This document shows, piece after piece, positions 1 to 11,406 of a stretch of 64,000 bases of DNA. The DNA lies in the NCBI GenBank assembly GCA_947471745.1, contig CANJKZ010000093.1, positions 191,501-255,500 of the forward strand. Reading direction: 5' to 3'. This stretch comes from Closterium sp. Naga37s-1 (lineage: Eukaryota; Streptophyta; Zygnematophyceae; Desmidiales; Closteriaceae). The translations under genes were made by a program, and so were the position numbers. Position 1 is the stretch's first letter. Every line of letters begins with the position of its first letter. Under the pieces are notes generated by a model. The model was not told where the DNA came from and did no database searches. It saw only the letters and a list, made by a program, of their open reading frames with translations.

Positions 1-632
1 ACGGCTGGACCCGTGGGCCCTTCCTCTTGCGACGGTGGCTCGTAGGCGCGTGGCGACGTCACGATGACTCGCCACCAGTCCATGGCGGGGCCCCTCAGCA
101 GCGAGACGGCATATCGGATCTTCGCTGCGTCCGACTCGACGTAGTTCGCGTCGAAAAAAACGTTCATCGTGAAGACCCACGATTGAACCGTCGGACCTCC
201 ACGCTGGCTCGGGTCGAAGCAGGGCGGGCGCTGCGGCTTGAGTGGCATTGGTGCCATGATGGCGTGGTCGCAACTTGTCGCCGCAAACTCCACGTGCCGA
301 CGGGCTTCACGAGGCTCCCGCGGGCTTGGCGCGGCCCTGTTCCTCTCCATGCCCGGCATCGATTGAGCGGCGCCATCACTGGCTGCGCCTGAGCGCTGTC
401 CCACGCTGTCGTTTTGTGTCGGTGTGCCTGATGAAATGATGATCGGTTCCTCCGATTGTGCGGGTGCATTTGCAGGTGCGTGTGGTGGCGCTGGAGCATT
501 CGCCGTGGATTGCTGAAGAGCGGAGTCGCGTTCCGCCGTGAGAGTCGCAATTTCAAGCGCCGAATCTTCGACTTGGCGCACGAGACGGTCGAGTTGCTCC
601 TGCGTCAGTGTCGCGAGGGTGAATTCGGCCAT
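1..632 (-). CDS. Gag polyprotein of Ty3/gypsy element (partial, C-terminus off window)
   Basis: An uninterrupted frame of 210 codons starts at an ATG at 630-632 and is still open at base 1. The first 40 residues (MAEFTLATLTQEQLDRLVRQ onward) look coiled-coil-like. A Pro/Ala-rich spacer follows, and then a retrotransposon Gag core near residues 140-195 with FDPSQRGGPTVQSWVF, a DAAKIRYAVSLLRG segment and a MDWWR motif. The GG..V..W.F...L.G.A..WW pattern is typical of the retrotrans_gag family, which packages element RNA into cytoplasmic particles. No stop or frameshift is visible, so this part may be functional. Pol, expected next, is outside the window. Confidence 0.8.
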   Translation of the reverse strand, partial: MAEFTLATLTQEQLDRLVRQVEDSALEIATLTAERDSALQQSTANAPAPPHAPANAPAQSEEPIIISSGTPTQNDSVGQRSGAASDGAAQSMPGMERNRAAPSPREPREARRHVEFAATSCDHAIMAPMPLKPQRPPCFDPSQRGGPTVQSWVFTMNVFFDANYVESDAAKIRYAVSLLRGPAMDWWRVIVTSPRAYEPPSQEEGPTGPA

Positions 633-801
633 GGCGGGGGTGTCGGGCAAGCTCAGCGAGAGCCTCTGTCGTGGCCGTGCGTGCTTACGAGAGAGCACGA
701 CGAGCGGCGGTGCTTGTGTCGCTGAGAGACGTCTACCCCCCCCCAAAAAATTGAGATAGTGGGGAAGCGAAGGTGTGGGTGCGGTCCGAGAAGAGATCGT
801 A

Positions 802-814
802 GGCTCTGAATACC
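802..814 (-). promoter_or_regulatory. Primer-binding site of the gypsy element
   Basis: On the minus strand the sequence after the LTR reads TGGTATTCAGAGCC. This is the usual complement of initiator tRNA-Met (TGGTATCAGAGC) with one extra T. It sits three bases inside the inferred LTR end. Confidence 0.6.
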
Positions 815-817
815 AAG

Positions 818-1152
818 TGTTACGAGTGCAATTGAGTGAACGAACGAAGATTGCACTATCGAAGCAAGAGTACAATGAGCGAAGGCATGAGCGAAGAATA
901 TATAGCGAAACTACAGTGGTAACGGTCATGCGTAAAAATGGGGTGCGCGACGGGCCTAGCGCCGAGGTTGGGGAAATGTCGAGGCGGAGGTCCGGAGCGC
1001 GGGTTACCAACCGAACCGTGAGGTTGGGTCGCATCGTGAACGGTGGCGGGAGTCGTGGTCGAGGCGAGTGTCGCGAGTGGGTGCCGATGGCGGGAACAGA
1101 CATGTACGCGGTAAGCAGGGACGCGAAGTAAGGAAAAGGATTTTTCCTTACA
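818..1152 (-). repeat. 5' LTR of the gypsy element
   Basis: On the plus strand the block begins TGTTACG next to the PBS and ends CCTTACA, giving TG...CA ends with near-matching terminal inverted bases. The length is about 335 bp. Without the second LTR the far boundary at 1152 is inferred. The target-site duplication would be ATTCC at 1153-1157 if this boundary is right. Confidence 0.5.
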
Positions 1153-1306
1153 ATTCCATACACTTGATCTCTCAAATAAATCATTATTACTCGAAAGCAG
1201 CATAAATAGCACATACATATTTACAGGAAAACTGAGTCAAGGTGGTTGTGGTTCTGAATAGTTAGCGCATACACACTCCACATGGTGGGAGGTGTCAGAT
1301 AAGGTG

Positions 1307-4300
1307 TCAGATATGCCCGCTTGCAGCTGTGTAAGCTTTGACTGCTTCCACGATGGGTGCGCGGCACATGGGGCAGTTTTGGTCCCTCCTCTTGAGCTCG
1401 TTTGCACACTCCACACATGCACACATGTGGCCGCACCTGCAAACAAAAACCCACTGGAGCGATAAGCTTATGACAGAAGAATGGATCGCCTGAGAGCACC
1501 ATATAGCATGTTGATCATCCACGATGAAGGTGAGATTGAGTCATACCGATACAGCAAGCAGTCAATGGGTTTGTCGCAGCAGACACAGCAAGTGCCGGAG
1601 CGAATGAGAGCCCATTTATGTCCGCCCAGTGCCTCCTGTGGCACACCTGTACATCATAGACACATCATGAAATAAAATCAACTGGATGCTGAGGGAACTG
1701 CCTTGCAAATAACCATGCAGCCATATGGCAAGGCAAAAAACCAGAGTGATTGCAAAACACAGATGCAATCACGGGGAGGGCTGCCTGCTTGTGGGGCCAT
1801 GAGTGGGGAAACGGACCTCTGCCAGAGTCGTAGACGCGGCGCAGTGCCCCGGCTAGCTCCTGGCGCTGTGCGCGCTGCAGCTCAGACATCATGGAGAGGC
1901 ACACCTCCATGGCCTGCTCCACACGCGAGATCTGCTCCTGCATCCTCGCCTCCATGCCCCTCACCTCGTCACGCACCTCCAACCACCCCTGCGGCACAGC
2001 AAGGCGCACAGTGAGCCAGAGCAGAGGAATGGCATGGCAGCGCATTGGTGAGAGAGCGGACTAGGGTGACAGGAGAATCAAGAAAAACAGACATGGTGTG
2101 GGAGTGACAAGAGCATGGTGGCATGGGCTCACATGGTCCATGTAGCGCTGTGTGTGGTGTTGGTTGAACCCTCCACCATATGCATGTGCCCCTCGCACTC
2201 CCATCCCTCCACCCATGGGCGGGCCAGCATGGGCGTTGAACGGCATTTGCCAGAGGGGGGTCTGGGGAGGTGGGGGAGGAATTGGTGGCCGGCGACCTGC
2301 AGTTGCACCAGCTGGCACTTCTGAATCCCCGGCCCCATTCCCATTAACTTGGCCTGGACCTCCGTTCAGCCCCTCCTCCCGCTGCCGCTGCTGCGGCTGC
2401 GGCTGCGGCTGCGGCTGCTGCTGCTGCTGCTGTCGTCGCTGCTGCCTCTGCTGCTGGCGGCGCTGCACAGGGGTTAAAACGGCGGCAGGCGAAGGAACGG
2501 CGGCGGCAGCAGCCAAGGGCCTTCGAAGCGTGATGAAGGAGTGGATGAGATGCTCCAGACGATGGCGGAACTCTGACGTCAACAGCGTTGTCACACTGCG
2601 CCTGTGTGCATAAACAGGGACGAAGTATGAGAGGGATCCCATACAGGGTGTGGGAGAAACGGTCCATGCAAGGGTTGCAAGTAGAGGAGCCATGCAGCGA
2701 GACAGTCGTAACAGTACAGTGCTTACCTGCTGAGGAGCTCTTGCAATTCCTCATTGTATTCTGTTAGGGGAGGCGCGCCAAAGGGAGGAGGGGGAGGGGG
2801 AGCAGGAGGCAGCAGTCGGGGTCCCCTGCCAGGAGCCCGTGCGCGGGCCATAGATGTAGGTTGAGGAGGCAGTGGAAGGGGTGCAGGAGACGGCAGGGTG
2901 GCGCGATGAGGGGGAGGGACACCAGCGCTTGGCACATGAGCAGGTGCAACAGGGGCGCCTCCGGCAGGAGATGCGCGTGCCCATGGAGCCTGTCCCTGTG
3001 GGGCACTTGGATTGCCTTGAGCATGTCTGTTCAACTGCTGCTGCTGCTGCTGCTGCTGCGGCTGCTGCTGCTGCTGCTGCTGCTGCTGTGAAAACTGCCG
3101 CAAGTTCCGTTGCTGCCATGCACGAGTCGGGCCAAGAGCGATCAGGCTCTCCAAGTTGGATCTGAACTGGGACCTGGCAAAGGGTACAATGCAAGGGAAA
3201 GTGCACAGAGGTGTGGGATGTGCACGGTTGGTGTACTGGATCATGGAAAACAACAGAAACTAGCACTCTTCAAAAAGCCTCAATCACAATCTCCTGCAAT
3301 CACCGTACTTACTCAATCCCAGAAACAAATCGGTGCGTTCGCAGCGCTCCTATTTCCTCCTGCGCCTCCGTCATCTGTGTCTGCTCTTCGTCCTCATCCT
3401 CCTCCACCTGCTCTTGCTGCGTCAGCAAGTTCCGGCGCTGCATCCACGCCTGCAGGGAGCGGAGTGAAAGATGCAGGTGAGAAAGATGAAAGGCAGGCAC
3501 GGCTATGGCGACGCAGGCTGGCACCATGACTGACAAAACGGTGTGCTTGTATACGAGCGCGGGCGGTGTGTGCGTTGCTAATGGGATACCTGGATCCGAT
3601 CGCGTGAGGATGACTCGGTGACAGCTCTGAAGGAGATTAGCGCTGCTAGCTCCCGCTGCCGCTCCCTCTCCACCCGAAGCAGCAGCTGCATCAGACGCGC
3701 TTCCCCGTCCATGCTCCCATCCAGCTGCTAGTCACATGGAGGGGCGCAGAAAACGATGGTATTATATTTTAAAGAATGAGCAACAGCAAGATGCAGAGAC
3801 AGAGCCTTATGCAAGCTTGCGTCGGTATCCACACACCTCCATAGTGCTGTCGGCACCCAAGACAGCGCTGGGTTGCACAGCAACGGTGGCTGCGAGCGGC
3901 GCTGTGGCTCGTGGTGATGGTTGGGAGGATGACAAGTTGCTGCCGCCGGGCGAGGCAGACAAGTAGCCTGGCGAGCGACCGCGCACAGACCCACGGGAGC
4001 CTGTGCTGCCTGCCGTTTCGATCCTCTCCATCGCACCCCCGCTTTGTACCTGAATCCCCTCACTTGTCTGTTCCGCATCACTCTCGTGCACCTCCTCAGG
4101 GCTTCCTGTCTGCCCGACCGGGCTATAAGCAGGCAGAGGCTGCTCAAGAGGCGGCCACATGTGCATCACAGACGCGTCCGTGTGGTCGGCTATCGCATAG
4201 TTTGCTGGGTCCTCAGGAGGAGAGCGGGAGGCAATGGGAGGCGAGGAGCGAAAGGCGTCATCAAGCACGCTGACGGCATGCAGCTCTGCCAGTCGCAGCA

Positions 4301-5208
4301 ACTCCCGCTCCCTCGCCTCTCGCTCCAGTGCCAGCCTGATCGCCTCCGCATCCGCCTGCACCTCGTCCCACCGCTGCTGTGCATGAGCCACATCTCCTTG
4401 CGCGGGGGACGACGACTCATTCCCACTCCCTGTCGCGTTGCCACCCACATCAGCGACAGCGATGCCTGCTACAGCCGCAGCTGCCGCCGCTGCGGCTTCA
4501 ACGTCTTCAACGGTCGGTGCGACGCCATTGTGCCTCTGGGCGGAAGAACCAGCTAATCCAATGCTGTCAACAGCAGGGATGAAAACATGGCTCTCAACGT
4601 TACTGTCAGAGGCATCACGAAGCAGCGATGGCAGAGAAGCATCATCCATCGTCATGCCGACACCGCCACAGAGAGCGGTCATGCAGCAGCTGCTACCGGC
4701 TTCATCAGAAGCCGTCCCACTGCTTCCAACACCACTGGAACTGCTGTTATTTGCGGAGTCGGCGGAGCCGACAGCACTGGCAGACGGGACGCCACTCTGA
4801 GATGGTCCCTCAGCGGCTAGTGGGTGGCTCAAGTAAGGATGGGGATGCTGAGTGGCCGTGCCGCAGTTGGCAAGGGCCAAACACGTGTTAAGGTGGTCCT
4901 GAATCAGCTCTTCCAGGCCCCTGCAGCATGAAAAAGAACCCCCAAGAAGGATTAGGACTACAAGGTGGGACGAGATTCAAGGACGAATAAAGAAGATGCC
5001 ACGAAGGGAGCACAGGTGGAATGCGAGAGCGAGGCAGAATGGAAGGGAAAGATGGACCACGGTCTTGAGCCCACCTACGGAACGCGGCATCCGCGTTGGA
5101 CACAGCATGAGCTTCTGAGAGCCGCATGAGGTCTTGCTTCTGTTGAACCTGCTGCAGCTGCAGAAGCTCGGCCAGCTGTCTGTCTGCCTCTGCAATAGCC
5201 GCCTCCAT
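1307..5208 (-). CDS. RING-type E3 ubiquitin ligase, nine exons
   Basis: Exons on the minus strand are 5208-5075, 4920-3837, 3724-3590, 3449-3313, 3173-2727, 2601-2133, 1988-1817, 1646-1547 and 1436-1307. All introns are GT-AG, phases match, and the exons sum to 2808 bases (935 aa plus stop). The C-terminus is a C3HC4 RING: Cys880 and Cys883, Cys894, His896, Cys900, Cys903, Cys914 and Cys917, ending [15 protein letters not shown]. Upstream, around residues 640-665, lies [21 protein letters not shown] know this motif from plant RING proteins of the Arabidopsis At5g04460/At1g30860 type. Such RINGs recruit E2 enzymes to ubiquitinate substrates; the substrate here is unknown. A short motif ([16 protein letters not shown], then AFR or DRIQ) occurs three times in the N-terminal half. 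Exons 5 and 6 carry polyglutamine tracts. Gene identity is firm; the start ATG (5206-5208) could be preceded by another exon, since TTTTCTCAG lies just before it. Confidence 0.8.
2395..2460 (-). repeat. Polyglutamine/Gln-Pro tract in exon 6 of the E3 gene
   Basis: CTG/CTGC-rich DNA on the plus strand encodes Gln and Gln-Pro repeats on the minus strand, inside the RING-gene frame. Its length is likely to vary between strains. Confidence 0.7.
3032..3091 (-). repeat. CAG/CTG trinucleotide tract encoding polyglutamine in exon 5 of the E3 gene
   Basis: Two runs of CTG on the plus strand, separated by one CGG, encode about 18 glutamines in the RING-gene frame. They sit between the [10 protein letters not shown] segment and a Pro/Ala-rich region. 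Confidence 0.75.
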
Positions 5209-7393
5209 GATATGCTGAGAAAAGGATTTCGTTTTCGTTGAAGAACCTGAGATGTGGCTGTCGGAGCTAGTTTATGGGTTACGAGGCTTGAAAATGTGAT
5301 GCTTGGAACTTCCGGCTGCTTTGAGACCTTTTGGAGGAAGACTGGGCTGCTGCTACCGCATGAGCTCGTGGAGCGGTGCTTGGAGACCTTTTGGAGGGGA
5401 TGGCTGCGGTTTGTGGAAGGATCTCTGTGTTTTGGAGTAGGGAAATTTGTCAAGCGGTCAGAAAATAAAGGAAGCTGTTTGGTTTCTCGAAATGAGTTCA
5501 AATATGTCACACAACCATGGGTTCAAATATGCTGCTTTCTACTTCTAATCTGCCCGGCTGTTTGATCAAGCCGTCAAACCCAAGGCACTGCCGGTGCCGT
5601 GGGCTGGAGAATTACGAAACTTCGATGTCCCACCCTGGGATTGTGAACAGCGCAGCTTGCTGCGGAGCAGCGAAGTCAAGTGCTTCGGGTTAGGGTGGAG
5701 TGAGGTGAGGTGACTCGGTTCGGAGATGCTCGCGCCAACCAGAGATGCTTGCGCATCAGCTGAACCTAGATGTCATATTTGTCAGCTGAGAGCATCAGCT
5801 GTTTGGCCCGAAGTTCCGAACCATAAAGGTCCGTCGTCATTGGCAGCCAAGGCAAAACCAACCATACCTGACACGAAGCGTTGGAAAACCCCCGAACTGC
5901 AACCTGTGTACAGTAGATTCAAATGTCGTCTCTAGGGAATACCGTAGAAATGCTTAGTATATATGCGGGTGGACTATTCAGCTAGACTGTTAACTGCTGG
6001 CAGGCAGGGCTGTCTTGGTGGGTAAGAAAGCAGTTTAGCTGTACCCAAGAGGAAGCTGTTCCATTGGCTGATACAACGTGGTTTAGGAAACTGTGAAAGC
6101 TTTAATGCATCCACCTGCACATCTAACGCACCACTTGACTTCATGGTGTGAGCTTTTGCTTGGAATTAGCCCCCACCAACCCGACGGCGGGTTCAGGAAT
6201 GAGATCTTCTCATATTGTTCCTACCAATCTGTGAGATGTCAGCGGCAAGGTTTTTCACCTGCCTTGAACTTGACACCACCCCACAAGGCCCAGAAGCCTT
6301 CATGATTTCCTGTTTTCTGGCTTCCACAAAGCAGTCGAGCCATGCCAAAGTCGGCATCAAATTGGGGAAACTGGACATTTCCGCTTGTTTTTATATCCTT
6401 ATTTGAGCCCGAATTTGGTCCAAATACGGATAACCCCAGTTTAAGAAATCCAACACAGGACCGACTGCGGATGGTACCAGGAGACTGACAAGGGGGGCTA
6501 TGAGCGAGGACAAGAAGAGTGTAGCACGGGTAAGAGAACGGAAATGCAATGAGTGGAGAGAACAAGGGGAGCTGATAACGGGTGGAGCGAGGACGGGGTT
6601 GACAGATGGAGGAAGAACAAGAGAAACCGACCAGGATGGAGATAAGAAAAGGGATCGGAGAGGAGATTGAGGGAGAAGGGACGTGGAAGACTGGCGTGGG
6701 GAGTGTCGACAAGGTAAATGTACGTTGGGAGTGAAAACAGAGATGGAGCACATGAACGAGATTTCCAAAAGGAGAAAAAAACGAAGGAAGCGATGTGTGG
6801 AGGGACATGGATTGACATGAAAAGTGAGAACGTGACTGGTGGAGAGGAGACGCGAGGTTAGGCAGGAGAGGTGGAAGACTGGAATGGGCACTAACAGAAG
6901 TGCAGAAGAAGATGGTGGACATGGGGTGAAAAAAGGACGACATGGAGATGGGCGTGGCACAAAGAACGAGAACACGTGGAGTTTCACTGCTCAATGCTGG
7001 TGATATGTGAATCAATTGGGTGGTTCGTTCTGATTATCCGGACAACCTTTTGGCTTGCAAACGCGCAAGGGAACACTTGATGAAAGTAAGAAAGATTCAA
7101 ATATAGCCAGCCAACAGGGTGTTTAATTGTCACACACAAAAAACCGAGAACGGGTTTAAACCCAGGTCCTATGCTAAAAGAAAAGCCATTCAAGACCCTG
7201 CTCCTCGATCCCTCACCATAATAGACGGGCAGTTGGTGGCCGCCGACAGGACCTTCCATAGCCGCGCAACCGATCAAGCTGGCCACGTCATTACGGCACT
7301 GCTGGGAACTATGAACAGCGAGGGATAAGAGCAAACTGGAATTGGGATGGGAGAAGGCAGGGGGGCGAAGGAAGAGCGGCGAGCCGGAACACC
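5209..7393. other. Intergenic region without a supported gene
   Basis: This lies upstream of the E3 gene and downstream of the KCS gene, so it should hold the E3 promoter and the KCS 3' UTR. A short direct repeat (GAGACCTTTTGGAGG) occurs near 5319 and 5381. From about 6440 to 6990 the plus strand is strongly purine-rich. This leaves a long open minus-strand frame (6239-7015) rich in Ser, Pro and Leu, which I judge fortuitous. No RNA gene or transposon end was recognised. Confidence 0.5.
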
Positions 7394-8992
7394 TCAGTCG
7401 ACGAAGTTTAGTTGCACGGGCATCTCGTGGATGCAGTCGTCCCACGGGCCTACGTTCTCCTCCGGCTTGATCCGGCGAAGGGCGCGCCACACCGCGCTGT
7501 TGCACTTGAACCCGCTGCCGAACGCGATCTGCCACACGCGATCGCCGCGCCTGACGCGGCCCTTGGCCTCGGCGTAGGAGAGCTCGTACCAAATGGAGGA
7601 GGAGGAGGTGTTGCCGAAGCGGTACAGCGTCATGCGCGACGGCTCGATGTGCCACTGCGACAACTGCAGGTTCTTCTCCAGCTCGTCCAGCACGGCGCGG
7701 CCGCCCGCGTGGATGCAGAAGTGGTCGAAGGCGAGCTTGAAGTCGGGAATGTAGGGCTTGATCTTCATGCGGAACACCTTGCGCCCCACCAGCACGGCGA
7801 AGAAGAGCAGCTGCTCCGACAGCGGCAGCACGAGCGGACCCAGCGTCGTGATGTTGGCCTTGAGCGCGTCGCCTGCGACGGCCATGAGATCGCGCGACAG
7901 CGACACGCCGACGATGTTCTCGTCGTCCTCCTCCTGGAAGACGCACCGGTAGCACTTCTCGTCCGCGCCCATGTGTGTGCGCACGCAGTGCACCAGCTCG
8001 TACTTGGACCGGCGGCGCTCGCTGCGCTTGTTCGTGAGGAGCATGGCCGCTGCGCCGATCCGGAAGATGCAGTTGGGAATGAGCATGGATTTCTTGTTGC
8101 CAAAATAGAGATTCTGAGTCATGTTCTCCGTCGACACAACCACCGCGTACGAGCCGCCGTGCACCTGCAGCAAGTCGCGGGCGAGATCAATGGAGATGAC
8201 ACCAGCGCTGCACCCCATGCCGCCGAGGTTGTACGACCGGATGTTGCTGCGCATCTCGTACTTGTTCACGATCATGGCTGACAGCGACGGCGTGGGGCAG
8301 AAGACGCTGCAGTTCACGATGAGAATACCCACGTCGCGGGGCCTGATGCCCGTCTTAGTGAACAGCTCGTCAAGCGAGCCGAAGATCACCATCTCGGCCT
8401 CCTTCCGCGCCATGTCCAGGGACGGGTTTGGAGGAATGTTGATGAAGCTGGGCGGGAGGCACGTGCGATCGCCAAGGCCCGCTCTCTCAAGAATGCGGTT
8501 TTGAAACTCTAGCGCCTTATCGTTGAACTTCTGCAGCTTTTTGGCATGGTCAAGAGCCCCCGAAAGTGAGAGAGCGAGGTTCTCCGGAGGCTTGAAGCAG
8601 ACGAAGTCCACAAGGTAGACGGGGCGTGGTCGTAGGAGAAGATACGAAGTCGCGCCGAAAACAACGGCGGCGAAGCACACGACCACGCTGACCAGGTTCA
8701 GTTGGAGATGCTGCCACAGCTCCAGCAAATCGTCGGGCTTCATTCGAAAGATCTCCACGGCCACGGAAGCGAAGAGCGGAATGAGGAGCAGAGGGAGCCC
8801 ATGAGTGATGAGATAGTGATAACCGAGCTTGACATGACTGAGATTGACGCTCTGCAGGAAATCTGGCAGCACTCGGCGATTCACCGGAATAGCGACGGCT
8901 TCCGGCTTAGTTGGTGATGCAGCGGGTATATTTGGGAGTGAGGATGAAAGCAAGGGCTTCCCTTGCTCTTGGGACGTAGTAGACGGAGACAT
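7394..8992 (-). CDS. KCS: 3-ketoacyl-CoA synthase (very-long-chain fatty acid condensing enzyme)
   Basis: This is a single-exon frame of 532 aa from the ATG at 8992, which lies in an AACACCATG context. The in-frame GTG at 9022 would add ten residues but is less likely. The enzyme condenses malonyl-CoA with an acyl-CoA in the first and rate-setting step of fatty acid elongation on the ER membrane, supplying cuticular wax, suberin and sphingolipid chains. Two hydrophobic segments near residues 62-84 and 97-120 fit the usual membrane anchor. [14 protein letters not shown] opens the catalytic FAE1/CUT1-RppA region. The expected triad is visible: Cys261 in [10 protein letters not shown], His428 in FCIHAGG and Asn461 in [29 protein letters not shown] near the C-terminus is diagnostic of KCS. 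Length matches plant KCS proteins. No defect is seen. The chain-length specificity cannot be told from sequence alone. Confidence 0.95.
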   Translation of the reverse strand: MSPSTTSQEQGKPLLSSSLPNIPAASPTKPEAVAIPVNRRVLPDFLQSVNLSHVKLGYHYLITHGLPLLLIPLFASVAVEIFRMKPDDLLELWQHLQLNLVSVVVCFAAVVFGATSYLLLRPRPVYLVDFVCFKPPENLALSLSGALDHAKKLQKFNDKALEFQNRILERAGLGDRTCLPPSFINIPPNPSLDMARKEAEMVIFGSLDELFTKTGIRPRDVGILIVNCSVFCPTPSLSAMIVNKYEMRSNIRSYNLGGMGCSAGVISIDLARDLLQVHGGSYAVVVSTENMTQNLYFGNKKSMLIPNCIFRIGAAAMLLTNKRSERRRSKYELVHCVRTHMGADEKCYRCVFQEEDDENIVGVSLSRDLMAVAGDALKANITTLGPLVLPLSEQLLFFAVLVGRKVFRMKIKPYIPDFKLAFDHFCIHAGGRAVLDELEKNLQLSQWHIEPSRMTLYRFGNTSSSSIWYELSYAEAKGRVRRGDRVWQIAFGSGFKCNSAVWRALRRIKPEENVGPWDDCIHEMPVQLNFVD

Positions 8993-10590
8993 GGTGTTGC
9001 CTGGTAAGGCGTAAAGGCCCACTCAGTTACCTCAATATGAGTGATTTGGTCAACAGAGGTATGCGAGGGCCATATGGTTGAAGATCTGGCAAATGTGCAG
9101 ACCTGAGAGACTCAAAACCTTGAGAAGGGCCTAGCGTCGGATTCAGCAGAACAGGCCGACGAGATCTAGAATTGCGCGCGTTTGAGCGGGAGGGGGAGGA
9201 GGGAGGTAGGGAGAGAAAGCCACGTGTTGGTTTGTCACTGTATTGAAAAGAAGCTCTCGAGGAGGCACTGTAGGGGAGGGCATGAGATGCGTGATTGTGA
9301 CAAGCTCCATCTTGTGAGGAGAAGCGCGGGAAAAAAAAGGGGGGAAGCATTTGGTTTGGGGGAAAGCAACGAGCCAGGGCCAGGGGATCTTCGATCGGGA
9401 ATGGGGCCCTCTCCCCACTCCACCCCACCCCCTACTCCCCAAAATCTGCCCTTCTGCCTATCAGTTGTGGATCCAATTCTAGCGACACCGTCGAAATAGA
9501 GTCCCAGGCCCCAATCAGGGCACATGTCGGTCAGCCAATCATAATGCAGTTTGGTCCTGCCGAACTTCGCGCGTGACTGGTGGTCGTCGATGTCTTCTAC
9601 ACTCGTAGTTGGGGCATGTGATAGGGCATTCCAAGATTTCACCACTTCAACCAGAGCATCTTCGAGGGCCTCATCCACACACCCCAGGCGCTACGACTTT
9701 CATCGAAATCAGGCCTTTGGACGAAATTTTTACTAAAGTAGGAAATCTAGAGGTGTGCCCGTCAGAATCCACGATTGGGGGCAAAAATGTCCACGTCACT
9801 TCGCAACGAAGAATCGACGGTCCAGGGAAGCCATCGCGAAAGCTGATTTGAACCTCGGGATCACACAAAAGGTGACGACTGCATGAGATAACCCCTTACT
9901 CTGTACACTGTATTGTCTTGTACATCCCCACTCAGAAAGTGTAAATTTCAGGGAGTATAACATTCTAATTAGGTTTCATCTAATTGGGCATGCTGTACTG
10001 ACACTAACAGGCTTACAAAATTCACAATTACTCGCCATAATGTTCGTTTCTAGGAAATATAGAAGCTTACGCAAGTTCGGACAAAACAAAGTTGGAAATG
10101 CACCACGTCATCAGGGCCTATTTTTCAAGGGTGAAATGCAATGATTACACTTACCAGCGACCGTTTTTTGGGGTTTACCCTGATTTTGTAAGCCTGTTTT
10201 GTTTTTTACTCTTTCTGCAAAAGTGTAGACATACGGAATAAAGTCATTGGGGTTTTTTAGCCTTGCCAGGTAGGGTGCGGGAAAAAACGCACTGAACCAG
10301 AAACCCCCCTCCCCCCCCACCCCCCCTTTCCCCCCTCAACATTTTCCTCGATCCTCCAAGAACAGTCCCTCCCACTCCCTGCGATTTTCTCGCCCCTGCC
10401 AAACGAATTCGCCCCATTCTCCTAGGTTCCTTCCTTTCCCCAGTTTCCTTCGGCTCCACCATTCCCCCCCTATCTTTCCCCTCTCCCAGTCCCACTTCCC
10501 CCATAATCTTCGCACCTCCCCCCCGCCAATTTTCCTCGCCTTTCCCAGCCCATCTCCCCGCATCTAATATGTTGTGGGGACCAGGGACTC
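8993..10590. other. Intergenic region upstream of KCS; low-complexity tracts
   Basis: 8993-9200 should hold the KCS 5' UTR and promoter; no clear TATA box is assigned. 9300-9450 and 10290-10560 are pyrimidine- or C-rich low-complexity tracts whose open frames are fortuitous. 9870-10280 is AT-richer and featureless to my reading. A possible gene fragment at 9235-9868 is listed separately. Confidence 0.4.
9235..9868 (-). pseudogene. Possible broken gene fragment, unrecognised
   Basis: Two overlapping minus-strand frames have ordinary, non-repetitive protein composition. One (9868 to 9671) reads EVQISFRDGFPGPSILRCEV and continues to a stop after APGVCG. The next (9678 to about 9490) reads DEALEDALVEVVKSWNALSH and on through KLHYDWLTDMCPDWGLGLYF before dissolving into low-complexity sequence. 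A single frameshift near 9672 would join them. I do not recognise the family. It could equally be chance open frames. Confidence 0.25.
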
Positions 10591-10849
10591 GCTAGCAGCA
10601 GAATGACAAACAGCTCAAGGTTTGAAGGTTTCGGGTTTAGGGAGAGAGAGGGGAGAGTGAGGTGGTGGTTTCAGCTGCAGAATCCTTCTCGCCACCCGCT
10701 TATCCTCCCCCCCACAACCCGCCACCTCCATCTCCACTCCCGCTGCCTCCCCACTGGACGCTACCCCCACCACCTCGCGCTTCGCAAGCGCGGCTGGCGC
10801 TGGCTGGAGCAAGGGTGCGGCGACAAGGAATGGGGTGACGGGGAGCCGC

Positions 10850-11081
10850 GACATGGGGCACGACGGAGGTCGCGCAGGGCGCGACGGGACGCCGCACCAG
10901 AGGCGCGACAGATAAAGCCGCGACGGGGGGTCTGCAACGAGCGTGGCGGGGGGGGCGCCTAGTTCGCCGCCACGACCATCGCAACCGTCGCGACGGTTTC
11001 AGCGACGGACGCACGAGAGGGGCGCAACGGGAGCGCCATGAGAGATTGTACGGGTCGGTCTAGAATCGAGTCGCTCGATAC
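10850..11081 (-). mobile_element. Relic of an LTR-retroelement 5' leader with primer-binding site
   Basis: Read on the minus strand, TGGTATCGAGCGAC (PBS-like, at 11081 to 11068) is followed by several CGTCGCG-type motifs. The same PBS wording and the same motif occur in the leaders of elements B, D, F and G. Sequence on the right from 11082 (TGTTAAGTG...) would be the LTR. No coding part follows to the left. This is a weak call resting on motif order only. Confidence 0.35.
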
Positions 11082-11370
11082 CATGTTAAGTGATGAACTG
11101 AAGCTTAGAAATCATGACGAATAGGATTCAGGCTAGTAGCGTAAGTGACGAGAGGCATCAGCAAGAAAGAGGGGGTTCAATAATGAAGGTGGCAAAGGGG
11201 GGTTACACCACAAACAGAAAGTAACCTAAATGATACTACACTGGATATCTATATGCAGTTGCAAGAATATACATTCAACACGGTTATACATCATTCCAGA
11301 AGGTAGCATACCATCTCGTAACGATACCGCGACTGTACCACTTCCGTGTTAGCTGAGATAGAGCATGCAA

Positions 11371-11406
11371 GTCAACAGTCGGTAGTCAACTATCTCGACT
11401 GTTGAC
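11371..11406. other. Inverted repeat, 11-bp arms
   Basis: GTCAACAGTCG (11371-11381) is mirrored by CGACTGTTGAC (11396-11406) around a 14-base loop. It lies in the putative LTR sequence between two PBS-like sites and its function is unknown. Confidence 0.6.

Larger units (their letters stand above)
1..1152 (-). mobile_element. Ty3/gypsy LTR retrotransposon, 5' end only (window edge)
   Basis: Read on the minus strand the order is LTR (1152 to 818), primer-binding site (814 to 802), leader with a C-run near 726-736, then a gag frame that starts at 632 and leaves the window at base 1. The element lies about 155 bp downstream of the stop codon of the RING gene. The LTR boundaries are inferred from TG...CA ends and the PBS, because the partner LTR is outside the window. 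Confidence is high for a gypsy-type element and lower for the exact outer end. Confidence 0.75.

Noticed and set aside
6239-7015. 258-codon minus-strand open frame
   Set aside because: Ser/Pro/Leu-rich with no motif. It arises because the plus strand is purine-rich for about 550 bases, which removes stops on the other strand.
9022-9024. Upstream start of KCS at 9022
   Set aside because: The codon is GTG. The ATG at 8992 in an AACACCATG context is the more likely start, and the KCS family does not need the extra ten residues.
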